From: Alphaproteobacteria bacterium
GTDB lineage: Bacteria; Pseudomonadota; Alphaproteobacteria; Caulobacterales; Maricaulaceae
Direction: 5' to 3'
NCBI GenBank assembly: GCA_030428405.1
Contig: JAUIEH010000068.1
Coordinates: forward strand, 1 to 9,732
Length of the DNA stretch: 9,732 bases
Shown piece by piece: positions 1-6,533 of the stretch (its first letter is position 1; each line of letters begins with the position of its first letter). The notes below the pieces were generated by a model that searched no databases, was not told the origin of the DNA, and worked only from the letters and a program-made list of their open reading frames with translations. The position numbers and the translations under genes were made by a program.

Positions 1-2583
1 GCCTATGCCGATAAATGGGTCGAGGTGCAGCGCGAGGAATTCAAACGCCTCGGCGTGACCGGCGAGTGGGACGCGCCTTACACGACAATGGCGTTTTCCG
101 CCGAAGCCGCGATTGTCGACGAGTTTCTGAAATTCGTGCTGACGGGCCAGGTCTATCGCGGTTCCAAGCCGGTGATGTGGAGCCCGGTCGAACAGACCGC
201 GCTCGCCGAGGCCGAGGTCGAATATCACGACGTCACCAGCCATCAGATCTGGGTGAAGTTTCGGGTTTCGAACGCCCAAGACATACCAGGCGCTCAAACT
301 GACTTTGATCAGCTATTGGAAGCGAACGTTGTAATTTGGACAACCACTCCTTGGACAATCCCAGGCAACCGCGCCATAGCCTTCAATCCGGGCATTAAAT
401 ATGGGATCTATCGTGTCGACGAACTGGTCGAGGGATTGGAATTCGAACCTTGGGTCCGTCCGGGCGAGCGTCTAATCGTTGCCGACAGTCTATGGGAAAG
501 TGTAGCAACCACAGCAAAAGTGGCCGCGGCGACAAGGCTCGCTGGGGTAAACCCGAAATCGATCGTATTCTGCGCGCATCCATTCCGCGGGCTCGACGGC
601 GCGGACGGCTATTATGATTTCGACGTGCCGATGCTCGCAGGCGATCATGTCACGGAGGAAGCCGGCACGGGCTTTGTGCACACCGCACCCAGCCACGGTC
701 AGGAAGACTTCGAGGTTTGGCTGAAAACGGGCCAGGCGCTGGATGCGATCCCCGACATGGTCGATCCGCGCGGTGCCTATTATCCGGATGTCGCCTTTTT
801 CGCGGGTGAGCAGGTCATCCGCACCGAAGGCAAGAAATCAGGCCAGGAAGGCGGCGCGAACAAGACCGTCATCGCCAAGCTGATCGAGACGGGCGGCTTG
901 CTTGCGCGCGGCCGGTTCAGACACTCTTATCCGCATAGCTGGCGCTCGAAAGCGCCGCTCATCTTCCGCAATACGCCGCAATGGTTCATCCGGCTCGGTG
1001 ATGCGAACGATCCCGCAAGCCTGCGCGCCAAGGCGCTGAAGGCCGTCGACACGGTCAAATGGCATCCCGCCAAGTCGATCAACCGCATTCGCGGCATGGT
1101 CGCGGACCGGCCCGACTGGCTGATTTCGCGCCAGCGCGCCTGGGGTGTGCCGCTGACTTTGTTCGTGCACAAAGAAACCGGCGACGTCATGCCCTCGCCG
1201 AACGCGACGGCCAGCGAGCGCCTGGTCTCGCGCATCTCAGACGCCGTGCGCGAAGCCGGCGCGGATGCATGGTTTACGACGCCGGTTGCGGAGTTTCTCG
1301 ACGGCATCGTCGACAACCCCGATGACTGGGAAAAGGTCGAAGACATTCTCGATGTCTGGTTCGATTCCGGCTCCACCCACGCCTTTGTGCTGGAGGAGCG
1401 CGAGAACCAGCACTGGCCGGCCGACATCTATCTCGAAGGCTCAGACCAGCATCGCGGTTGGTTCCAGTCCTCGCTGCTGGAAGCCTGCGGCACGCGCGGC
1501 GAGGCGCCGTATAAAGAGGTTCTGACTCACGGCTTCCTGCTCGATGAGGATGGCCGCAAAATGTCGAAATCGCTCGGCAACACGGTTGATCCGCAACAGG
1601 TGACGCAGGAATTCGGCGCCGAGATTTTGCGGCTGTGGGTGGCGACGTCGGATTATTCGCAGGACCTGCGCGTCGGCCCCAATATCATCAAGGCCAATGT
1701 CGATGCCTATCGGCGTTTGCGCAACACGATCCGCTATCTCTTGGGCGCGCTCGCCGGGTTCTCCGAAGACGAACGGGTTGCGCCTGAGGGCATGCCGGGC
1801 CTCGAGCGTTTCACGCTGCATCGGCTGGCCGAGCTCGACGAAATCGTGCGGCGCTCGACGGAGACCTATGACTTCAAGGGCGGGTTTGGGCAGCTGTTCA
1901 ATTTTTGCACGAACGATTTGTCCGCCTTCTATCTCGATATCCGCAAAGACGCGCTTTATTGCGATGCGCCGTCGAGCTTGCGCAGGCGCGCCTGCCGCAC
2001 AGTGATGGACGCCGCCTTTGCGCGCCTGACCGCCTGGCTCGCCCCGGTGATGACGTTCACGATGGAAGAAGCCTGGACCATGCGCTACGGCGCGGAGGCG
2101 GGCTCGGTCCATCTCGGCGCATATCCCAGGACGCCAGAGGACTGGCGCGACGAGGCGCTGGCCGCGCGCTGGGCGCATGTCCGCAAAGTTCGCCGCACCG
2201 TCAATAAGGCGCTCGAGCTGGAGCGTGCGGACAAGCGCATCGGCTCCTCGCTGGAGGCGGGTCCGCGCGTGTGGGCGGCCGACGCCGATGATCGCGCCGC
2301 CATTGCTGCGGAGGCGAAGGCCGCCGGCCAGTCGGTCGAGCAGTTCCTCGCGGATGTCTTCATTACGAGCCAGGCCAAGCTTGAGGACGGCGAAGGCCCC
2401 GCCGAAGCCTTCCGCCTGGACGATGTCGCCGGCGTCGCCGTCATCGCGGAAAAGGCGGAAGGCAAGCGCTGCGCGCGCTCCTGGCGCGTTCTGCCCGAAG
2501 TCGGTAGCGATGAGCGCTATCCGGATCTGAGCCTGCGCGACGCCGAGGCGGTCGCGGAATGGGACGCTGCGAATGGTCGATGA
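1..2583 (+). CDS. ileS: Isoleucyl-tRNA synthetase, 5'-truncated by window edge
   Basis: Class I aminoacyl-tRNA synthetase that charges tRNA-Ile with isoleucine in the cytoplasm and hydrolyses mischarged Val-tRNA. The frame is open from base 1, so 860 residues are visible; roughly the first 100, including the HIGH motif, lie upstream. In order I see the CP1 editing domain with the Thr-rich peptide WTTTPWTIPGN (from 337) and GTGFVHTAPSHG (from 664), then RPDWLISRQRAWGVP (from 1105), DVWFDSGSTH (about 1351), YLEGSDQHRGWFQSS (from 1429), the KMSKS loop at 1558-1572 followed by LGN, and the helical anticodon-binding domain. The C-terminal module that carries a four-Cys zinc site in many bacterial IleRS keeps only one Cys (codon 2470-2472, CARSWRVLPEVG). 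Codon use between about 283 and 565 is unlike the rest of the gene. The end overlaps lspA by 11 bases, implying cotranscription and probable translational coupling. The family call is secure. Confidence 0.97.
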   Translation, partial: AYADKWVEVQREEFKRLGVTGEWDAPYTTMAFSAEAAIVDEFLKFVLTGQVYRGSKPVMWSPVEQTALAEAEVEYHDVTSHQIWVKFRVSNAQDIPGAQTDFDQLLEANVVIWTTTPWTIPGNRAIAFNPGIKYGIYRVDELVEGLEFEPWVRPGERLIVADSLWESVATTAKVAAATRLAGVNPKSIVFCAHPFRGLDGADGYYDFDVPMLAGDHVTEEAGTGFVHTAPSHGQEDFEVWLKTGQALDAIPDMVDPRGAYYPDVAFFAGEQVIRTEGKKSGQEGGANKTVIAKLIETGGLLARGRFRHSYPHSWRSKAPLIFRNTPQWFIRLGDANDPASLRAKALKAVDTVKWHPAKSINRIRGMVADRPDWLISRQRAWGVPLTLFVHKETGDVMPSPNATASERLVSRISDAVREAGADAWFTTPVAEFLDGIVDNPDDWEKVEDILDVWFDSGSTHAFVLEERENQHWPADIYLEGSDQHRGWFQSSLLEACGTRGEAPYKEVLTHGFLLDEDGRKMSKSLGNTVDPQQVTQEFGAEILRLWVATSDYSQDLRVGPNIIKANVDAYRRLRNTIRYLLGALAGFSEDERVAPEGMPGLERFTLHRLAELDEIVRRSTETYDFKGGFGQLFNFCTNDLSAFYLDIRKDALYCDAPSSLRRRACRTVMDAAFARLTAWLAPVMTFTMEEAWTMRYGAEAGSVHLGAYPRTPEDWRDEALAARWAHVRKVRRTVNKALELERADKRIGSSLEAGPRVWAADADDRAAIAAEAKAAGQSVEQFLADVFITSQAKLEDGEGPAEAFRLDDVAGVAVIAEKAEGKRCARSWRVLPEVGSDERYPDLSLRDAEAVAEWDAANGR

Positions 2584-3121
2584 CGCGCAAGACGCGCCGC
2601 GGGCGCAATCATCGCGCGGCTTTTACGGCTGGGCGATCGCGGCCATCGTGGTCGTGCTCGACCAGATTTCGAAATTCATCGTTCTCAACGTGCTCGAGTT
2701 TTCTCCGCCGGGTTGTCTCTCGCGCGGGCTTGATTGCGGCCGGATCGAGCTTTCGCCGATTTTCGATCTTTCGATGGTCTGGAACCGAGGCATCAGTTTT
2801 GGGCTGTTTCAGGCCGATTCGGATATCGGCCGCTGGGTGTTGATGGCTTTCGCCATTGGCGTTTCCGGCGCGCTCGGCTGGTGGCTGCGCACGGTGACGC
2901 GGCCTTTGTCCGTCGCCGCGCTCGGCCTCGTCATCGGCGGCGCCGTGGGCAATCTGATCGATCGCGCGCTGTTCGGCGCAGTGGTCGATTTCTTCGATTT
3001 TTCCGGCTTGGGCTTCCCATGGGTTTTCAATGTCGCCGACGCCGCGATAAATGTCGGCGTCGGACTTCTGCTGCTTGACCTGATTTTGGAAGGCCGCCAG
3101 CAACGCAACGTGCCGAACTGA
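2573..3121 (+). CDS. lspA: Lipoprotein signal peptidase (signal peptidase II)
   Basis: Inner-membrane aspartyl peptidase that removes the signal peptide of diacylglyceryl-modified prolipoproteins just before the lipidated Cys. The 182 residues are slightly longer than the 160-170 usual for the family, partly through a short hydrophilic N-terminus (residues 1-16). Hydrophobic segments lie near residues 17-40, 88-105, 113-128 and 150-171. Family motifs are LDQISKFIV (29-37), WNRGISFGLF (70-79), GNLIDRALFGAVVDFFDF (126-143) and FNVADAAIN (152-160). D139 (VVD) and D156 (VAD) match the catalytic aspartate pair, and D130 is the conserved Asp of NxxDR. The ATG lies inside the end of ileS, with TGA of ileS at 2581-2583, so translation probably depends on ribosomes finishing ileS; no strong Shine-Dalgarno is visible. 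ileS-lspA adjacency is common in proteobacteria. Confidence 0.96.
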   Translation: MVDDAQDAPRAQSSRGFYGWAIAAIVVVLDQISKFIVLNVLEFSPPGCLSRGLDCGRIELSPIFDLSMVWNRGISFGLFQADSDIGRWVLMAFAIGVSGALGWWLRTVTRPLSVAALGLVIGGAVGNLIDRALFGAVVDFFDFSGLGFPWVFNVADAAINVGVGLLLLDLILEGRQQRNVPN

Positions 3122-3128
3122 CACGCGG

Positions 3129-3148
3129 CTTGGCCTTCCCCGGCCAGG
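3129..3148 (+). other. Possible RNA hairpin between lspA and the lipoprotein gene
   Basis: Arms CTTGGCC (3129-3135) and GGCCAGG (3142-3148) can pair over seven positions, one of them a T-G wobble, around a six-base loop. It begins eight bases after the lspA stop. What follows is TCGTTTAC rather than a run of T, so it is a poor intrinsic terminator and could instead be an mRNA-stabilising or attenuating stem. A weak promoter (TTGGCC, then TACAAA at 3154-3159) could overlap it. Fold prediction and transcript data are lacking. Confidence 0.3.
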
Positions 3149-3173
3149 TCGTTTACAAATCCGCCGAAATTCC

Positions 3174-3179
3174 AGGAGA
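3174..3179 (+). promoter_or_regulatory. Ribosome binding site of the BamF-like gene
   Basis: AGGAGA lies 3 bases before the first ATG (3183) and 6 bases before an immediately following in-frame ATG (3186). The second has the better spacing, so the mature start may be Met2. The difference is one residue in the signal peptide and does not affect the lipobox. Confidence 0.6.
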
Positions 3180-3182
3180 CCA

Positions 3183-3746
3183 ATGATGCGCGAACGTCTG
3201 TCCCTCCGCGCCATGGCTGCAACTGCTGCGATCACGATCGCGGCCGGTGGTCTGGCGAGCTGTTCGAGCGTGGCGCGCGCCGTCGGCGCCGAACGCGTCC
3301 GCCCGGACGAATTTCGGATCGTCACGATGGCGCCGCTGGAAGTGCCGCCCGAATATAATCTGCGTCCGCCGCGCCCCGGCGAGCCGCGCCCTCAGGAATA
3401 TATCTCTTCTGAAGAAGCCCGGCGCGCGATCTATGGCGCTGACGCAACCACGACGGCGTCAGATGCGGAACAATCGCTCGTCGCGCTGACCGGCGCAGCG
3501 GCCGCCGATCCCGCCATTCGCGATATTGTCGATGCTGAAGCCGGCGGCATTGTCCGGCGCAGGCGCGGCTTTGCGAACCGCGTTTTGTTCTGGCGCGGCG
3601 GCGACAGCGCTTCGGAAACCAACCCGCTCGACAGCGTGGACGAAGCCGAGCGCATTGCGCGCGAGGAAGCCAGCCGCCAGGCCACGGGCGAGGGCGAAGT
3701 CGTCATTCGCCGCTCCGGCCGCGGCTTCAAGCTTCCCGGCCTGTAA
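3183..3746 (+). CDS. bamF: BamF-like (DUF3035) outer-membrane lipoprotein
   Basis: Predicted lipoprotein of the DUF3035/BamF family, an accessory subunit of the beta-barrel assembly (BAM) complex described in alphaproteobacteria. The 187-residue product starts with a lipoprotein signal peptide: basic residues R3 and R5, a hydrophobic stretch around 11-24, and the lipobox LASC with lipidated Cys27. The family signature follows: PDEFRIVTMAPLEVPPEYNL then RPPRPGEPRPQE (41-72), a middle block EQSLVALTGAAAADPAIRDI (96-115), NPLDSVDEAERI (147-158), and the C-terminal VIRRSGRGFKLPGL (174-187). S28 follows the Cys, with no Asp at +2, consistent with outer-membrane sorting. It lies 61 bases after lspA, whose product would process it. 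The BamF role is inferred from the family; the family match is by eye but covers the whole length. Confidence 0.85.
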   Translation: MMRERLSLRAMAATAAITIAAGGLASCSSVARAVGAERVRPDEFRIVTMAPLEVPPEYNLRPPRPGEPRPQEYISSEEARRAIYGADATTTASDAEQSLVALTGAAAADPAIRDIVDAEAGGIVRRRRGFANRVLFWRGGDSASETNPLDSVDEAERIAREEASRQATGEGEVVIRRSGRGFKLPGL

Positions 3747-3765
3747 GACCAGAGCGCTGCGCCCG

Positions 3766-4647
3766 CTACAGTCGCTTTTCGAACCAGTGGTGGGCGTAGG
3801 GCTCCGCATTGAACGGCGCGGTCTCTGAATATCCGCTGGCGCGGTAAAGGTTCTGCGCCTCTGTCAGCGCGCGATTGGTCTCGAGCTGAATGCGCGCGAG
3901 GCCGGCCGCGCGCGCCCATTCCTCCAGCGCCAGCAGAACGCGCCGGCCAACGCCGAGGCCGCGCGCATTCGGCGCGACCCACATCCGCTTGATGTAGCCG
4001 GCGTCCGTCTCACGGATGGTGAGCGCGCCGCATCCGATCGCGTCGCCGTCGAGCCTCGCGACCACGAAGCAACCGGCGGGCGGCGTCATCATCGGCGCGT
4101 CCAGCGGCAGGCTCTCGCCGGGATCGAATCCCGTTTCGAAGCGCGTGGAAAGTTCGCTGAAATAGCTGGAGAGACAAGCACGGGCGTCCTTGGACACCGC
4201 GCTTTCAACGGCGATGCTTACGGCGCGGGCGCGCAATAAGCGCTCAATTTCGCGCGCAGCGTCCAGAAAACGCGCGCGCTGTTTTTCACTCAGCGGCGCG
4301 AGCAGATCGGCGGCCGCCTCGTCCGATAATCGGTCATAGGACTCCCGCTCGCGGCGGCCTTCAGGCGTAAGCCGGGCGCAGCGCACGCGCTTGTCGTCCG
4401 GCGCTGTTTTGGTCTCGATGAGGCCCTGGTCTGAGAGCGAGCGGACGAGCCGGCTCAAATGCCCCGAATCGAGACCAAGACGGGCGCGCAGGGTTCGAAG
4501 CTCCACGTGTCCGCGGCCGATCTCATAAATCAGCCGCGCCTCCGCGAGCGGCCGGCCGCGCTCGAGAAAACTCGGATTGAGCACGCCGATGCGGCGCGTG
4601 ACCTCGCGATTGAAGCTGCGCAGTCGCTCGATATCCGTTCCGTTCAT
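3766..4647 (-). CDS. MarR-type winged-helix / GNAT N-acetyltransferase fusion protein
   Basis: A 293-residue, two-domain protein. Residues 1-145 resemble a MarR regulator: a helical N-terminus, a recognition-helix region DSGHLSRLVRSLSDQGLI (60-77), a wing TKTAPDDKRVRCARLTPEGR (79-98) with the usual Asp-Lys-Arg turn, then a long dimerisation-type helix. Residues 155-293 are a GNAT fold: the acetyl-CoA loop VAPNARGLGVGRR (224-236, with RGLGVG fitting R/QxxGxG/A) and the motif-B-like LETNRALTEAQNLYRASGY (255-273). MarR-GNAT fusions occur widely in bacteria; the acetyl acceptor and ligand are usually unknown and cannot be read here. The in-frame codon at 4659-4657 is TAA, so ATG 4647 is the only good start. 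It diverges from mutL and converges with the BamF gene (19-base gap). The palindrome abutting the start suggests autorepression. Confidence 0.9.
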   Translation of the reverse strand: MNGTDIERLRSFNREVTRRIGVLNPSFLERGRPLAEARLIYEIGRGHVELRTLRARLGLDSGHLSRLVRSLSDQGLIETKTAPDDKRVRCARLTPEGRRERESYDRLSDEAAADLLAPLSEKQRARFLDAAREIERLLRARAVSIAVESAVSKDARACLSSYFSELSTRFETGFDPGESLPLDAPMMTPPAGCFVVARLDGDAIGCGALTIRETDAGYIKRMWVAPNARGLGVGRRVLLALEEWARAAGLARIQLETNRALTEAQNLYRASGYSETAPFNAEPYAHHWFEKRL

Positions 4648-4668
4648 TCTCTGACATTAGTCAGAGAA
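4647..4668. promoter_or_regulatory. Operator-like inverted repeat at the MarR-GNAT start codon
   Basis: Arms TTCTCTGAC (4647-4655) and GTCAGAGAA (4660-4668) are perfect reverse complements of 9 bases around a 4-base centre ATTA, 22 bp in all. The symmetry, size and core (CTGAC...GTCAG) are those expected of a MarR-family dimer site. The left arm ends on the first base of the start codon, so bound protein would cover the start region and the proposed -10 element. It could also affect mutL, 60 bases away on the other side. Binding by this protein is inferred. Confidence 0.6.
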
Positions 4669-4683
4669 ATTTCGGACCGGCAA
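4654..4683 (-). promoter_or_regulatory. Candidate promoter of the MarR-GNAT gene
   Basis: Read on the minus strand, TTGCCG (4683-4678) is separated by 18 bases from TAATGT (4659-4654), a fair -35/-10 pair. The -10 lies inside the palindrome. Transcription would start about 7 bases further on, at or next to the A of ATG 4647, giving a leaderless or nearly leaderless mRNA; consistently, the only purine-rich stretch (AGAGA) touches the ATG with no usable spacing. Assigned by eye only. Confidence 0.35.
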
Positions 4684-4727
4684 TGCGCTTCTTGACGCGT
4701 GCGCGCGCACGGGCCGAGTTTGGCGCC

Positions 4728-6533
4728 ATGCGGATACGTACGCTGCCTCCCGAAACGGTAAACCGGATCGCCGCCGGCGAAGTCGTCGAGCGTCCGGCCT
4801 CGGCCGTAAAAGAACTCGTCGAAAACGCGCTCGATGCGGGCGCGCGACGCATCGAGGTCGCCATAGACGGCGGCGGCGTTGCGCGCATCGACGTGCGCGA
4901 TGATGGCGTCGGCATGACCGCAGAAGAGCTGCGCGTCGCCGTTGAGCGTCACGCCACCTCCAAGCTCGCCCCCGACGCGGATGGGCATTGGGACCTGCTC
5001 GACATCGACACGATGGGCTTTCGCGGCGAGGCGCTGCCTTCGATCGGCTCGATCGCGCGTCTTGAGATCGCCAGCCAGAGCATAGACGGCGGCGGCGCGC
5101 ATTCGCTCAAGGTGGAAGGCGGTGCGCTGGAAGATGTGCGCCCGGCCGCCGGCATGGGCGGCTCTGGCACGCGCATCGTCGTGCGTGACTTGTTTTACGC
5201 CACGCCCGCACGGCTCAAATTCATGAAGAGCGAGCGCGCCGAGGCGCAGGCCGTCACCGACATGGTCAAGCGGCTCGCCATGGCGCGCCCGGAGGTCGGT
5301 TTCACGCTGACGGTGGACGGGCGCAAGCGTTTGGCGCTGGCGCCGGAGGATGGCGAGGAGACGCAGGCGCGCCGCGCCCGGCTGGCGGCGATCGTCGGCA
5401 AGGAGTTCGAAGAAAACGCCATCGACATCGACCAGCATCGCGAGACCGCGCGCGTCTCGGGTCTGGCCGGTCTGCCGACCTATAATCGCGGCTCCAATCA
5501 GCTCCAGCATCTCTTCGTCAATGGCCGACCGGTGCGCGACAAGCTGCTCGTCGGCGCCTTGCGCGGGGCTTATCAGGACCTCTTGGCGCGCGACCGCCAT
5601 CCCGCAGCGGCGCTCTGGCTCGACCTGCCGGCGCGCGATGTCGACGTGAACGTGCACCCGGCCAAAACCGAAGTGCGCTTTCGAGAGCCCGGCAATATTC
5701 GCGGTCTGATCATCGGCGCGCTGCGCCACGGCCTCGCCGACGCCGGCCATCGCGCTTCTACGACGGTGGCGGGCTACGCGCTTGGCGCAGCCCAGACGGG
5801 CGTGCTGCCGCCGCCGTCGCGCATTTCGCCCGCCTGGGGCGCGCCGGCGCATGCCCAAGCCGGTTTTGAAGTGGCTGAAGGCGCGCTGCCGGGCATGGAA
5901 GGCTATTCGGCCCGCGTGGAGGCCGAGCCCGAAGCCGCGCCAGACGCGCTCGACCGGCCCTTGGGCGCGGCGCGCGCGCAGCTTCACCGCACCTATATCG
6001 TCGCCCAGACCCGTGACGGCATGGTCATTGTCGATCAGCACGCCGCCCATGAGCGCCTCGTCCTTGAGCGGATGAAAAAGGCGGTCGAAGGCTCAGGCGC
6101 CAAGCGTCAGGCGCTGCTTGCGCCTGAAATCGTAGATCTTGGCGAGGAGGGCGCGGAGCGCGTGCTTGGCCGCGCCGAAGAGCTTGCAGAACTGGGGCTG
6201 GTCGTCGAGGCCTTCGGGCGCGGCGCCGTGGCCGTGCGCGAGACGCCTGCGCTTCTCGGCGATGTCGACATTCAGGCGCTGATGCGCGACCTCGCCGACG
6301 ACATCCAAGAATGGGACGCCGCCTTCATTCTCAAAGAGAGACTGGAGGAGGTCTGCGCGACCATGGCGTGCCACGGATCGGTCCGTGCAGGACGCGCTTT
6401 AAGCGCTGTGGAGATGGACGCGCTGTTGCGCGAGATGGAATCTGTGCCTCATTCCGGCCAGTGCAATCATGGCCGACCGACTTATGTCGAATTGAAACTC
6501 GCTGATGTTGAAAAGCTTTTTGGCCGGCGCTGA
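4728..6533 (+). CDS. mutL: DNA mismatch repair protein MutL (endonuclease type)
   Basis: MutL links mismatch recognition by MutS to strand nicking and excision. The frame is open from ATG 4683, but homologues begin at M-I/R-x-LPPxxxNxIAAGEVV, so ATG 4728 (601 residues) is chosen; neither start has a strong Shine-Dalgarno. The N-terminal GHKL ATPase shows E29 and N33 (KELVENALDAGA), DDGVGM (58-63), RHATSK (74-79) and GFRGEAL (97-103), with HPAKTEVRF further on. A Pro/Ala-rich linker spans about 345-410. The C-terminal domain has the metal-binding endonuclease motif DQHAAHERLVLE (from D436, fitting DQHA(X)2E(X)4E), a beta-clamp-type QALLAP (461-466), ACHGSVRAG (around C548), CNHGRP (C579) and a terminal LFGRR. 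This marks the nicking MutL class used where MutH is absent. It diverges from the MarR-GNAT gene. Confidence 0.96.
   Translation: MRIRTLPPETVNRIAAGEVVERPASAVKELVENALDAGARRIEVAIDGGGVARIDVRDDGVGMTAEELRVAVERHATSKLAPDADGHWDLLDIDTMGFRGEALPSIGSIARLEIASQSIDGGGAHSLKVEGGALEDVRPAAGMGGSGTRIVVRDLFYATPARLKFMKSERAEAQAVTDMVKRLAMARPEVGFTLTVDGRKRLALAPEDGEETQARRARLAAIVGKEFEENAIDIDQHRETARVSGLAGLPTYNRGSNQLQHLFVNGRPVRDKLLVGALRGAYQDLLARDRHPAAALWLDLPARDVDVNVHPAKTEVRFREPGNIRGLIIGALRHGLADAGHRASTTVAGYALGAAQTGVLPPPSRISPAWGAPAHAQAGFEVAEGALPGMEGYSARVEAEPEAAPDALDRPLGAARAQLHRTYIVAQTRDGMVIVDQHAAHERLVLERMKKAVEGSGAKRQALLAPEIVDLGEEGAERVLGRAEELAELGLVVEAFGRGAVAVRETPALLGDVDIQALMRDLADDIQEWDAAFILKERLEEVCATMACHGSVRAGRALSAVEMDALLREMESVPHSGQCNHGRPTYVELKLADVEKLFGRR

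Noticed and set aside
1441..2178. A 245-codon open frame antisense to ileS
   Set aside because: It mirrors the strong codon bias of ileS and gives an Arg-rich, motif-free product.
4683..4727. A 15-residue extension of MutL starting at ATG 4683
   Set aside because: MutL homologues begin at the position encoded by 4728, the extension is Arg/Ala-rich, and it spans a GC palindrome.
4644..6050. A 468-codon open frame antisense to mutL, extending through the operator region
   Set aside because: Its product is Arg/His/Ala-rich with no motif, while the opposite strand encodes all MutL signatures. Long antisense frames are expected in GC-rich DNA.
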